NCBI GenBank assembly: GCA_937902315.1
Contig: CALGUG010000028.1
Location: 119,083 to 183,082 of the forward strand
Direction: 5' to 3'
Length of the DNA stretch: 64,000 nucleotides
Source of the DNA: an uncultured Chloroflexales bacterium
GTDB lineage: Bacteria; Chloroflexota; Chloroflexia; Chloroflexales; Chloroflexaceae
The notes beneath the pieces are model-generated. The model searched no databases. It saw nothing but the letters and a program-made list of their open reading frames with translations, and was not told the DNA's origin. Of this stretch, positions 26,886 through 35,550 are shown one piece after another (position 1 is the first letter of the stretch; each line of letters starts with the position of its first letter). A program made the translations under genes and the position numbers.

Positions 26886-27500
26886 ATGACGATACGAGAA
26901 CGACGGCCGCGCGAACGAAGCAATCTACGCGAAGATATCCTGAGCGCTGCGCGCTCGCTGGCTGCTCAAGATGGTTGGCAACATGTGACCATTCGTAAAG
27001 TCGCGGAGCAGATCGAGTACAGCCCGCCGATGATTTACGAGCACTTTGAGAGCAAAGAGGCGATGTTAGTCGCGCTCATGCGAGAGGGCTTCACTCAGCT
27101 TCACAATGCCATTCAGCACGCCTACAATCACGCCAAAGGCCCGCGCGCAGCGGTAAGAGCGATAGCTTTAGCCTATTGCCGCTTCGCTTGGCAATCGCCA
27201 GAACTCTACCAAGTTATGTTCGGGCTTGGCAGCGTTCCACTCTGTCGCGACCCTCTGCCAGAAGAGATCAGCGCCGTCTACAAAACAACCAGTAAAGCCA
27301 TCGAAGAACTACGAACAAAAACCCAAGCCCATATCTCAAACTGCGACGACGCCGTCGAGATCTTATGGGCCTCCTTGCATGGGGTGATCGCGCTTGCGAT
27401 GGCCGAGCAGATCACAGGTGGCCTAGCACAAGTAGAGCGCCTCTGCTCGATGATCGTCAATAACCTGCTCATCGCTTGGCAAGCTATCGGCGACGATTAA
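26886..27500 (+). CDS. TetR-family transcriptional regulator
   Basis: A 204-residue regulator with a TetR DNA-binding domain in the first 60 residues (REDILSAARSLAAQDGWQHV, then IRKVAEQIEYSPPMIYEHFE with the recognition helix) and a helical ligand domain. The basic start MTIRERRPRERSNLRED is typical. It lies directly upstream of the P450 gene in the same direction. Near-identical palindromes precede both genes, so it probably represses itself and the P450 until a hydrophobic ligand, perhaps the P450 substrate, binds. Confidence 0.9.
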   Translation: MTIRERRPRERSNLREDILSAARSLAAQDGWQHVTIRKVAEQIEYSPPMIYEHFESKEAMLVALMREGFTQLHNAIQHAYNHAKGPRAAVRAIALAYCRFAWQSPELYQVMFGLGSVPLCRDPLPEEISAVYKTTSKAIEELRTKTQAHISNCDDAVEILWASLHGVIALAMAEQITGGLAQVERLCSMIVNNLLIAWQAIGDD

Positions 27501-27570
27501 GCTTGCTAGCGGCTAGCAGCCTTGCGATACCTCGCGCTTGATTGTGCTCTTTATACGTGTGTCCAGTATC

Positions 27571-27581
27571 TAACTAAGTTC
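27571..27581. promoter_or_regulatory. Putative TetR operator in front of the P450 gene
   Basis: TAACTAAGTTC, identical in the first ten bases to the site at 26859-26869 and located 26 bp before the P450 start codon. Confidence 0.65.
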
Positions 27582-27607
27582 GATCAGCTAAGCACGAAGG
27601 AGGTTGT

Positions 27608-28924
27608 GTGACTGTACAAGATATTCAACCGTTCATCGCTATCCCCAAGGTGACAATGCCAGAGAACTTCGAGCTCGACAACGGCACGTTTCTGGTCAAA
27701 ATGTATGAAGAGCACGGTCCGATCTTCCGGGGCGAGCATTGGGGGCGCGAGGTCGTATTTATGGTCGGCCCAGAGGCCAACCGCTTCATTATGACCAGCA
27801 ATCGACAGCACTTTTCGCACGGCCTTGGATGGGGCCAGATGATGAGCGTGCTCGAGCTGTTCGGCAACGGTCTTCTAACCATGGATGGTCCAGAGCATGC
27901 CCACCACCGTCGTTTAATGAATCCTGCCTTCACGGTCAGCTACATGGATCGCTACCTGCCGGTGATTCACCAGGTTGTGCAGCGCCGTGTAGCCGAGTGG
28001 ACCGAACAAGGAGAGGTCGATATCTTCGACGAGATGCGCAAGATCACCTTCGATATCGCCGCTGGGGCCTTGATGGGCCTTGAGCAGGGCAACGAAGTCG
28101 ATCGCTTCCGCGATATCTACTACACCTTGCTCAATCTGGGCGCAATCCTCGAAGAGGGTGAAGATGGTGGCCCGCATATCGCCAAACTGCACGCCGAACT
28201 CAACAGCATGCTGATTCCCCAGATCGAGGCGCGCCGCCGCAACCCTACTGACGATGTGCTCGGCCTGTTAGTGCAGGCTCGCGATAGCAATGGCGAACCG
28301 CTCAGCGAACAGCAGTTGATCGCCCACGCCAACATTTTGCTGGTGGCAGGCCACGAAACATCTACTAGTTTGGGTTCGTGGCTGCTCACCCAGTTGCTGC
28401 AATACCCCGACTATCTGCAACGAGTGCTGGAAGAGCAAACGGCCATTCTCGGCGATCAGAGCGAGCCGCCCACGCTCGAGCAGATCAAACAGATGAAGGT
28501 GCTGCATAACGCCCTGAGCGAGACCGAACGACTCTTCCCGCCCGTGCCACATGGGCCGCGCGGCGTGGTCGAAGACTTCAGCTTCGCTGGTTACCATGTG
28601 CCCGCTGGTAGCAACGTCTACTACGCGATCGCCGCCAGCCATCGCATTCCTAGCATCTTCAAAGATCCCGAGCGCTTCGACCCCGATCGCTTCGCCGAAC
28701 CGCGCAACGAGGATCGCAAACAGCCTTATTCGCTGGTCGGCTTCGGAGGCGGGCCGCGCATCTGCATCGGCATCAACCTGGCTCAGATCGAGATCAAGGC
28801 TTTCGCATCGCATGTACTGCGCAACTATCAGATCGAGCTGTTGCCGGGCCAAGATCTCAGGCAGGTTTATGGCGCAACCGGTATGCCGCTGAACGGCATT
28901 CGCATGCGTATAAGGGCGCGCTAA
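27608..28924 (+). CDS. Cytochrome P450
   Basis: A 438-residue soluble P450. The I-helix oxygen-binding motif is AGHETS near residue 250, the K-helix ExxR motif is ETER, and the heme loop FGGGPRICIG places the thiolate Cys near residue 386. There is no membrane anchor. The C-terminal half recalls CYP120/CYP26-like and other class E enzymes that hydroxylate long or isoprenoid chains, but the substrate is not predictable. The start is GTG at 27608 with a strong AGGAGG site. It sits under an apparent TetR operator and ends in a strong hairpin terminator. No ferredoxin or ferredoxin reductase gene is nearby, so redox partners must come from elsewhere. Confidence 0.95.
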   Translation: MTVQDIQPFIAIPKVTMPENFELDNGTFLVKMYEEHGPIFRGEHWGREVVFMVGPEANRFIMTSNRQHFSHGLGWGQMMSVLELFGNGLLTMDGPEHAHHRRLMNPAFTVSYMDRYLPVIHQVVQRRVAEWTEQGEVDIFDEMRKITFDIAAGALMGLEQGNEVDRFRDIYYTLLNLGAILEEGEDGGPHIAKLHAELNSMLIPQIEARRRNPTDDVLGLLVQARDSNGEPLSEQQLIAHANILLVAGHETSTSLGSWLLTQLLQYPDYLQRVLEEQTAILGDQSEPPTLEQIKQMKVLHNALSETERLFPPVPHGPRGVVEDFSFAGYHVPAGSNVYYAIAASHRIPSIFKDPERFDPDRFAEPRNEDRKQPYSLVGFGGGPRICIGINLAQIEIKAFASHVLRNYQIELLPGQDLRQVYGATGMPLNGIRMRIRAR

Positions 28925-28941
28925 CAAGATCGGGAAAACAG

Positions 28942-28985
28942 TATGCAGCTTGTTGCGCGATAGAGCAACAAGCTGCATATTTTTG
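28942..28985 (+). terminator. Intrinsic terminator of the P450 gene (hairpin G)
   Basis: Perfect 15-bp stem TATGCAGCTTGTTGC with its complement, 8-nt loop, followed by TTTTT. The preceding CGGGAAAA is the same context as hairpins B and E, so this may be a mobile hairpin module now acting as the terminator. Confidence 0.85.
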
Positions 28986-29094
28986 GTGGGCGGGATGTTG
29001 ATAGCCGTAGGCGGACGCGGTCAGGAACGAATGGGAGCTAGAAACTACGACGCCAAAGCGCTAAAGCGGTCAAGCGGAGTTGGTCTTACAAGCC
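28986..29094 (+). repeat. TAGCC repeat copy 8 (most complete forward copy)
   Basis: Runs from GGTGGGCGGGATGTTG through the core 29002-29019 to AAGCGGAGTTGGTCT and abuts the VCBS gene's stop codon. The far end resembles the MITE family 2 end CGGATTTGGTAT. Confidence 0.75.
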
Positions 29095-31047
29095 TTACCT
29101 GCGCACAATCGGTAGATAGACCTGTTGGACGCGCTCGCTGATGACCATGCGGACCTTGATGGTGACACTGCTAGCAGGTTTGCCATCTTTGAGGAAGGCA
29201 ACCGAGCCATTGGTCGCACGCAAGGTTAGATCGCCATTATAGACACCGACCTTATTGCTGACGCTGCCGGGATCGAAAGTGACGCGCAGGGGCGTGTTGG
29301 TCGAGCCCGAAGTAGCGGATAGGCTCAGCCAACTGATCGATTCGCTGGCCTGCCAGCTTAGTTGCGAGACGCCCTGAACCTGCAGGCCAATAACCGCCGT
29401 CACACGTCCGCTGTTCGGTCGCACCACAACGCCAACGCTATCGGATACAACAACCAGAAGCGGCGCTTGATTGGCGAACCCGGTGCGTTGGGCGTTGCCA
29501 CGGAACATAGGCCAAGCGGCATAACCCGGCACGCTGTTTGAATTGGGCGAGCTTTTAATCGTGCTGCCAAGGTTGTTCCAGACGATCACTTTGTTCAGCG
29601 CCCCAGCGATAAGCTCGTAATTACCATCACCGTCGAGATCGGCGACGACCGGAACCGACTGCGATGGGTTCTGGCCGGGTGCGGCTAACTGGAACGAGGG
29701 CGGATTGTCGGCCGAGAGCTGCTGCCCGTTGGAGCCAGCCAAAACAACGATGCCGAGCGCGTTATTGACCAGCACCTCTTGCGAGCCGTTCTTATCGATG
29801 TCGGCGACGGTCACACCTCTAAAACGATCGCAGCCTTGATCGCTAAAGCCGCCAAAGACGGTTGGTTTTACGTTCCACAACTGCTGGCCCTTGCCCGTCA
29901 GCGCCACCACGCGACACTCGCCGTTCGGCAAGCCGCTGAGCGGCAGCACAATATCGAGCACATTGTCGTTATTGAGATCGGCTAGAGCGGGCGAAGCTGT
30001 AGAACACTGCGGCAGCGGAATGGTCGCGGTCACCTTTCCATTGGCAAGGTTGATCAGCTTGACCCATCTGCCCAAGCCCACGCCATTGCCATCTTTAAAG
30101 TGACAGCTTGAGGTAGCCACAAGCTCGGCGACTCCATCGCCATTGACATCGCCAACCGCTGGCGAGCCTTGAATCGCCTGCTCGAAGTTCTCGCTGCGCC
30201 AAACGAGATTGGGGATGGCGCTAGGATTGGCGTTAAAACCGATTCGACCGTTGGGGGCCTCTTGGGCTGATGGGGCGGTTGTTTTAAAGGCATAGATGAA
30301 TCCACCGTTATTAAAGCCGAAACGATCGTTTTTCGATATATCGGTGCCGAAAATGACCTCAAGCCTGCCATCGCCGTTCACATCGGCGAAGGTGGGAGAA
30401 GAGAAGACCGTATCGGCGGTATGGAAGCGCCAGATCAAGCTGCCATCGTTCCTAAGCAGGTAGAAATGGCGGTCGAGCGCGCCGAAAGCGACCTCGAGCG
30501 TACCGTTGCCATCGGTGTCGGCCAGAGCGACCGTGCCAAACACGCCGGTAAAGCGCTCATCTGGCGACAAGGCGTCGATGCTGAGCCGCCACTTCACATC
30601 GCCGCTCGGGCCATGAAAGGCCGTCACTCCGCCCGGACAGTAGCGCGCATCGCTGCGGGCATAAATATCGCCATAACCGACCACAACATAGGGCACCCCA
30701 TCACCATAGAGCGCGCCTACCGCCGGATGCGAGAACGAGACCCGCTCGCTAGCCGTGCCACACATGCTAGGCGGCACCTGTTTCTGCCATAAAATCGCGC
30801 CATTGGCGCTCACTACCGTCAGATACCCTTCCTGACTAATGGCTGCGATCTCTAGGCCGGGACTGCTAGGCACGATCTCTGCCGCAACAGTTGACTGTTC
30901 GTAAAATGAGCTATTGGGAATATTGACAGGAAAACCGGATCTATAAGAACTTAGCTCGGAGGCGGAAAGGGGTGAGTTGAAGCTAAGGGGTAAAAGGGCA
31001 AGTATAAAAACAAGGACAGGCCAGCGTTGGATGGACAAGCGCGACAT
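29095..31047 (-). CDS. Secreted VCBS/FG-GAP repeat protein with C-terminal YLPIVRR
   Basis: A 650-residue exported protein: signal peptide (about 1-30), then FG-GAP/VCBS repeats forming a beta-propeller with calcium loops of the DxDxDG type (ALADTDGNGTLEVAFG, FADVNGDGRLEVIFG, VGDVNGDGVAELVAT, VADLDGDGNYELIAG). Residues of about 520-630 form a BACON-like or Ig-like sandwich (SWLSLSATSGSTNTPLRVTFDP). The last residues are VYLPIVRR, a tail form shared with its paralogue. No catalytic residues are evident; carbohydrate or cell-surface binding is likely. The paralogue lies 1.2 kb upstream in the same direction. Confidence 0.85.
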   Translation of the reverse strand: MSRLSIQRWPVLVFILALLPLSFNSPLSASELSSYRSGFPVNIPNSSFYEQSTVAAEIVPSSPGLEIAAISQEGYLTVVSANGAILWQKQVPPSMCGTASERVSFSHPAVGALYGDGVPYVVVGYGDIYARSDARYCPGGVTAFHGPSGDVKWRLSIDALSPDERFTGVFGTVALADTDGNGTLEVAFGALDRHFYLLRNDGSLIWRFHTADTVFSSPTFADVNGDGRLEVIFGTDISKNDRFGFNNGGFIYAFKTTAPSAQEAPNGRIGFNANPSAIPNLVWRSENFEQAIQGSPAVGDVNGDGVAELVATSSCHFKDGNGVGLGRWVKLINLANGKVTATIPLPQCSTASPALADLNNDNVLDIVLPLSGLPNGECRVVALTGKGQQLWNVKPTVFGGFSDQGCDRFRGVTVADIDKNGSQEVLVNNALGIVVLAGSNGQQLSADNPPSFQLAAPGQNPSQSVPVVADLDGDGNYELIAGALNKVIVWNNLGSTIKSSPNSNSVPGYAAWPMFRGNAQRTGFANQAPLLVVVSDSVGVVVRPNSGRVTAVIGLQVQGVSQLSWQASESISWLSLSATSGSTNTPLRVTFDPGSVSNKVGVYNGDLTLRATNGSVAFLKDGKPASSVTIKVRMVISERVQQVYLPIVRR

Positions 31048-31430
31048 AAAATCAGCCTTTCTAGCTCAACACAGGCTCTCAGATTATTCTTACAACTTCA
31101 AAGTGGTACAAATCAAAGCCTTATATCAGGTTAGAAAGTGTATGTCACGAAGATAGAGGCTTTACCAATGATCACATGCTTCGGCTCCTTGCAAGATATT
31201 AGCGATTGAAGGACCGAACGTAGCCCTCTTTGAACTTGGTCAATTCAGTTTATTCAGACTCCGATCCTTATCCCCCTTTCTTCCATAGCATTACTCTTAT
31301 CAAATTATATGCCACCCTCACAATTTGTTCGATCTGATCTCACTTTTTGCAAAACGCTTTTCACACTCAATCCGATCAGATCGCTTCAAAAGCTGCGAAA
31401 GCCTTGTGAGCATACCTTATTCTTGCAAGC
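31048..31430. other. Upstream region of the first VCBS gene
   Basis: AT-rich DNA directly upstream of the VCBS start. It should hold that gene's promoter, but no convincing -35/-10 pair or operator could be placed. The dispersed repeats begin to its right. Confidence 0.4.
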
Positions 31431-31537
31431 TCTGGCGGCGAAGTTCTTAGCATCCATGCGGTTCTAAGCGCGTCCGCCTCCGGCTACCAGAGCGGCTAGC
31501 CACCCTCATCCCCGACCCTTCTCCCGCAATGCGGGAG
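31431..31537. repeat. TAGCC repeat copy 9 and adjoining REP palindrome
   Basis: Reverse-orientation copy (core 31469-31486) runs into a CCCTTCTCCCGCAATGCGGGAG palindrome arm that is split by MITE family 1 copy 2. Confidence 0.75.
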
Positions 31538-31761
31538 CTGTACATTAGCCACAAACCGACATACGGTCAGCGTTATCTGCCCTCACCCCCCGGCCCCCTC
31601 TCCCGCACTGCGGGCGAGGGGGTGCATGGTGATGTTGAATGCGATTTCGCTACGCGAAATCGCATTCAACCTCTCTGAGTTCTGTGCTCTCAAGGATACT
31701 CCCGCGATGGTATGCGAACGCTCGCCTTGTGCTGCCGACACGACTTTTGGCTAATGCATAG
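31538..31761. mobile_element. MITE family 1, copy 2 (with hairpin, 9-bp target duplication)
   Basis: A 224-bp element from CTGTACATTAGCC to GGCTAATGCATAG. The same 9-mer ATGCGGGAG lies directly on each side (31529-31537 and 31762-31770), a clear target-site duplication. The target was the REP palindrome, whose right arm resumes as GAAGGG after the copy. The interior matches copy 1 closely and includes a hairpin with altered but still complementary arms. Confidence 0.85.
31634..31670. repeat. Long hairpin of the covarying family (D)
   Basis: Perfect 17-bp stem, arm GTTGAATGCGATTTCGC, loop TAC. Compared with hairpin A the outer arm has changed on both sides so that pairing is kept. Confidence 0.85.
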
Positions 31762-31869
31762 ATGCGGGAGAAGGGCGTATGCTCCCCCGCTCATTCGCGA
31801 TAGTCCAGACTGACAGCTTGACCTCTAACCTTCCCGCAGCTTCGCAGCGAGAAGATCTTAGACGGCTTT

Positions 31870-32026
31870 ATACCAAATCCGTTTACAGACCTGCGCTCTT
31901 GTAACGCAAAAACGGGAAAAGAGTTGTGAGAAATTTCGCGTTACAGCGCGAAATTTCTCACAACAAAAATGATCAAGTTCCACTCTGCCGAAGGCCAAAG
32001 TCAAAGTATTCAACCGGATTTGGTAT
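31870..32026. mobile_element. MITE family 2, copy b (with hairpin)
   Basis: ATACCAAATCCGTTT and AACCGGATTTGGTAT frame 157 bp. Compared with copy a it has the same outer blocks plus an inserted hairpin module at 31923-31964. Confidence 0.75.
31923..31964. repeat. Long hairpin of the covarying family (E)
   Basis: Perfect 18-bp stem, arm GTTGTGAGAAATTTCGCG, loop TTACAG, preceded by CGGGAAAAGA. Confidence 0.85.
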
Positions 32027-32061
32027 TAGGCAGCGCAAGCTGCAAAATAGTAGCTCTGGGT

Positions 32062-32150
32062 GGCGGGCAGGATGTTTGTAGCCGTAGGCGGACGCGCTTA
32101 GGCCCTCTTTGCGGGAGACGACCTTTCCGCCTGTACGAGCTAACGCGATG
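32062..32150 (+). repeat. TAGCC repeat copy 10
   Basis: Forward copy, core 32079-32096, starting GGCGGGCAGGATG. It follows MITE family 2 copy b directly. Confidence 0.75.
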
Positions 32151-32187
32151 ATGCGGGTAGGAAGAGATCAGGAGGATGTGGAATAGA

Positions 32188-32227
32188 CAAAACACTAAGG
32201 CGAGGCTGATGCATAGCCTCGCCTTAG
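32188..32227 (-). terminator. Intrinsic terminator of the second VCBS gene
   Basis: On the leftward strand CTAAGGCGAGGCT pairs perfectly with AGCCTCGCCTTAG (13 bp) around a 7-nt loop and is followed by TGTTTTG. It begins 61 nt after the stop codon. Confidence 0.85.
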
Positions 32228-32288
32228 CTTGCGTTTTAGAGAGCTTTAACGACCGGCAAAGGTTTTATGCGCGGCCGTCACAGTGCCG

Positions 32289-34277
32289 TTATTTGCGAAT
32301 GATCGGCAGATAACTGTTCATTACCGTATCGCTGATAATCAAACGCAGCTTGATCGTCAACTGCTTGTTGACAGCACCGTCCTTCATAAAGGCAGCTAGG
32401 CCCGAAGAAGACTTGATCGTGATCTCTCCGTTATAGGTGCCGGGCTTATTGTTCAGCTTGCTCGGATCAAGCGTGACAAGCAAGGGCGTCTTGGTGGAGC
32501 CCGATGTAGCCGAAAGGATCGCCCATTCTGGCGCACCCGAGACTTCCCAAGTCAATTCGCTTGCGCCTTTGACCTGCAGCGAAAGCTTCGTAACGATCTT
32601 ACCCGCATCTGGAGTGATCACTGCACCTAAGCTATCGGAGGTTACAAGCAGAACCGGCATGGGCGTAACGGTACTGAGGCGCTGAGGGTTAGCTTGGAAC
32701 ATCGGCCAAGCGGCATAACCCGGCACACCGCGCGAGTCGCTCTCGCTCTTGATCGCATCTTTGAGGTTGGACCAGACCAGCACTTTGTTATCAACCGCCG
32801 AGACCACCTCGAGCGTGCCATCACCATCAAGGTCGGCTACAACTGGCAGACTGTGCGAAGGCAATCCTTGTTCTAGCGGGCGAGGTGGTGCCAACAACAA
32901 GGTGGGCGGGTTATCGACCGACAGTTGTCGCCCATTCGAGCCAGCCAAAATCACAATGCCCAGCGCATTGTTAACCAGAACCTCTTGAGAACCGTTGTTA
33001 TCGAGGTCGGCGATGCTTACGCTCTTGAGCAGGTGGCAGCCCGGGTCGCTGTAGCCACCGAATACAGTCGGCTCAACGTTCCAAAGCTGGCGGCCATTGC
33101 CCGTTACGGCGATCACGCGACATTCAGGTTGATTATCAGGGCCAATGATATATTGACCGTTGAGCGGCAGTACGATATCGAGTACGCCGTCGCCATTGAG
33201 GTCAGCCAGGGCGGGCGAGGCGGTCGAACAGGTTTGAACAGGAATAGTCCTGATGACCGAACCGTCCGAAAGGTTGAGGATCTGGATCCATTTACCTGTT
33301 GGGTTGCCTGAGGCATCTTTGAAAATACAGCCCGAGGCAATCACAAGGTCGTCGACGCCGTCGCCAGTGACATCGCCGATAGCGGGCGACGAATACAGCG
33401 CTTGATCGAAGTTCGGGCTGCGCCAGACTAGATTGGGGATCTTGGCTGGGTCGCCAGAGAAGCTGATGCGTCGATCAGGAACTTGCTCTGGATCGGGAAC
33501 AGTGGTTTTGAAGGCATAGACGAAACCACCGTTGGTCACGCCATAACTCTTGTTCTCGCTTATATCCGATGGGAAAACAACTTCGAGGCGTTTGTCACCA
33601 TCAACGTCATAGAAAGTAGGTGAAGCCCACACAGTATCTGCCGTATGGAAGCGCCAAATCAAGTTGCCATTGTGATCGAGCAGATACATATGTCGATCGA
33701 GCGATCCAAAGGCGACCTCCATCTTGCCATCGCCATCGCTATCAGCAAGGGCAGGGACCGATATAACACCACTGAAGGTTTCGACTTTGGGGCGAGTCAA
33801 ATCGTGGGTGCTAAAACGCCATTTGAGGGCACCAGTAGGGCCGTGGAAAGCTGCGACGCCACCCGGGCAGTAGCCTTGATGTGAGCGTGCCAAGTGGTTG
33901 CCATAACCTATCACCACATAGGGCACCCCGTCACCATCGAGCGTTCCAACGGCGGGCATAGTGCGCGTCAAACGAGCTTCCGCATTAGCACACAAGGTCG
34001 GGGGGACTTGGGCCTGCCAGAGCAGACGGCCATCTTTGCTAAATACGGAAAGATAGCCTTCACGACTAGGAATGGCGATTTCGAGGCCAGGGCTCGAAGG
34101 AACAATTTCTGCAACAACTGCCGATTGTTCGTAGAATGTTTGGTTAGCAACCGTTGCTGGAAAGCCGCTTTTATAAGCTGCTGTACTTGCAGTAGACGGA
34201 CGAGCTTCAGCTGTTAAAGGTAAGATTGTCAAAAGGAGAGACAAAACAAACCAAAACGTTCTGCGTGGATAAGGCAT
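32289..34277 (-). CDS. Secreted VCBS/FG-GAP repeat protein, paralogue, C-terminal YLPIIRK
   Basis: A 662-residue paralogue of the protein encoded at 29095-31047 and alike over the full length. Signal peptide (about 1-28), propeller repeats with calcium-binding DxDxDG loops (LADSDGDGKMEVAFG, YDVDGDKRLEVVF, LADLNGDGVLDIVLPL, VADLDGDGTLEVVSA) and a BACON-like C-terminal sandwich (EWAILSATSGSTKTPLLVTLDP) end in NSYLPIIRK. A GGAAGG site precedes the ATG. Each paralogue appears to have its own terminator or hairpin and its own upstream region, so they may be expressed under different conditions. Confidence 0.85.
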   Translation of the reverse strand: MPYPRRTFWFVLSLLLTILPLTAEARPSTASTAAYKSGFPATVANQTFYEQSAVVAEIVPSSPGLEIAIPSREGYLSVFSKDGRLLWQAQVPPTLCANAEARLTRTMPAVGTLDGDGVPYVVIGYGNHLARSHQGYCPGGVAAFHGPTGALKWRFSTHDLTRPKVETFSGVISVPALADSDGDGKMEVAFGSLDRHMYLLDHNGNLIWRFHTADTVWASPTFYDVDGDKRLEVVFPSDISENKSYGVTNGGFVYAFKTTVPDPEQVPDRRISFSGDPAKIPNLVWRSPNFDQALYSSPAIGDVTGDGVDDLVIASGCIFKDASGNPTGKWIQILNLSDGSVIRTIPVQTCSTASPALADLNGDGVLDIVLPLNGQYIIGPDNQPECRVIAVTGNGRQLWNVEPTVFGGYSDPGCHLLKSVSIADLDNNGSQEVLVNNALGIVILAGSNGRQLSVDNPPTLLLAPPRPLEQGLPSHSLPVVADLDGDGTLEVVSAVDNKVLVWSNLKDAIKSESDSRGVPGYAAWPMFQANPQRLSTVTPMPVLLVTSDSLGAVITPDAGKIVTKLSLQVKGASELTWEVSGAPEWAILSATSGSTKTPLLVTLDPSKLNNKPGTYNGEITIKSSSGLAAFMKDGAVNKQLTIKLRLIISDTVMNSYLPIIRK

Positions 34278-34902
34278 GACGAAAACAATCCTTCCTGTTT
34301 GTTTGAATGGCGCCTCTAAAACTGTCTTTCCTCCGAACGTGCTGTATGTAAAATATTATTTTGCAAATGTTAACGTATTAACATGACCTACATTGTACAT
34401 GATAAAAGATACAAATCGAAACCAATTCGTTAATCATTTAAACCAAATATATATTTATGGAATGTTAACTAATTTTGAACGTGAGCCTGTTTTTACATTT
34501 ACTGCCAACTCTTGATGCTAGTATTTGCACCTTTAGCTCTGATCAGCGCCGCCAGCATTTTTGTGAAGTGTAGACTAAAAATCGCACATTTATTACCAAT
34601 TCAAATAATTAAAAATAGGATATGATAGCTAAAAATGAAAGTGCTTTGGAAAAGGCTGATGCGAGCTAGACGATCAATCGTTCAAACAGCTGAGCAGTGG
34701 CAGTTATTTCGTTAGTAAGCACTTCATTTATGTTAGTAAGCTCATAATACATATCGATTCAGGATCGCGTGTCTAATCCAAGGGCTTTACCACCTAGCCA
34801 TACGTCACAACGATTCAAGATATCATATGCTCCGAGTAAAACAGCGTTATCGTATCGTTTGAAGATAGAGAAGCTAAGCTCGTTAGAAGATAGAGAAACA
34901 GA
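34278..34902. other. AT-rich divergent intergenic region
   Basis: A 625-bp stretch between the second VCBS gene and udk, much more AT-rich than the genes and free of the dispersed repeats. It must hold two divergent promoters. An 18-bp inverted repeat lies at 34367-34384. No RNA gene recognised. Confidence 0.4.
34367..34384. promoter_or_regulatory. Inverted repeat ATGTTAA-CGTA-TTAACAT
   Basis: Perfect 7-bp arms around CGTA, 90 bp upstream of the VCBS start. It is a candidate operator; the regulator is unknown. Confidence 0.35.
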
Positions 34903-35550
34903 ATGGATAGCAACAAATCAACAAGCAAACCGCTCGTCATCGGTGTAGCCGGAGGCAGTGGCAGCGGTAAAACAACCGTCTCGCAAGCGATCGTAGAACG
35001 CGCAGGAGCAGAGAATATCGTTTACATCGCCCATGATCTCTACTATCGCGACCTCTCTCATCTGCCCTTTGAGGAGCGCACCACCTTCAATTTCGATCAC
35101 CCCAATTCGCTTGATAACCAGCTTCTAATCGAGCATCTCGATAGCCTGATTCGGGGGGAATCGGTTCTATTGCCAGAATACGATTTCAGCACCTACGTCC
35201 GTCTCCCGGGCAAAACACTTCAAGTCTCGCGCCCGATCATTCTACTAGAAGGTATTCTTATCTTTGCTGATCCCGCTCTGCGCTCACGCATGCAAATCAA
35301 GCTCTTTGTCGATACAGCGCCCGATTTGCGCTTTATCCGACGCCTCAAACGCGATATCGAAGAGCGAGGCCGCACCATCGACTCGGTGATCACTCAATAT
35401 CTTTCGACTGTACGCCCCATGCACCTCGAATTCGTTGAACCATCGAAGCAATTTGCTGATATGATTATTCCCCAAGGTGGCAAAAATCAGATCGCCATCG
35501 ACATGGTGACCGCTCGTATCGAAGAGTTGTTAGGGCGTACACGTTCATGA
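34903..35550 (+). CDS. udk: Uridine kinase
   Basis: A 215-residue cytoplasmic kinase that phosphorylates uridine and cytidine to UMP and CMP in pyrimidine salvage. The Walker A motif GGSGSGKTT is at about residues 17-25, followed by the family blocks IAHDLYYRD, FNFDHPNSLD, PEYDFSTYVR and VILLEGILIF-like IILLEGILIFAD, and RRLKRDIEERGR. Length is normal. Its stop overlaps the start of the first glycosyltransferase by 4 bp, so it leads the polysaccharide cluster, perhaps linking nucleotide supply to UDP-sugar use. Confidence 0.95.
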   Translation: MDSNKSTSKPLVIGVAGGSGSGKTTVSQAIVERAGAENIVYIAHDLYYRDLSHLPFEERTTFNFDHPNSLDNQLLIEHLDSLIRGESVLLPEYDFSTYVRLPGKTLQVSRPIILLEGILIFADPALRSRMQIKLFVDTAPDLRFIRRLKRDIEERGRTIDSVITQYLSTVRPMHLEFVEPSKQFADMIIPQGGKNQIAIDMVTARIEELLGRTRS

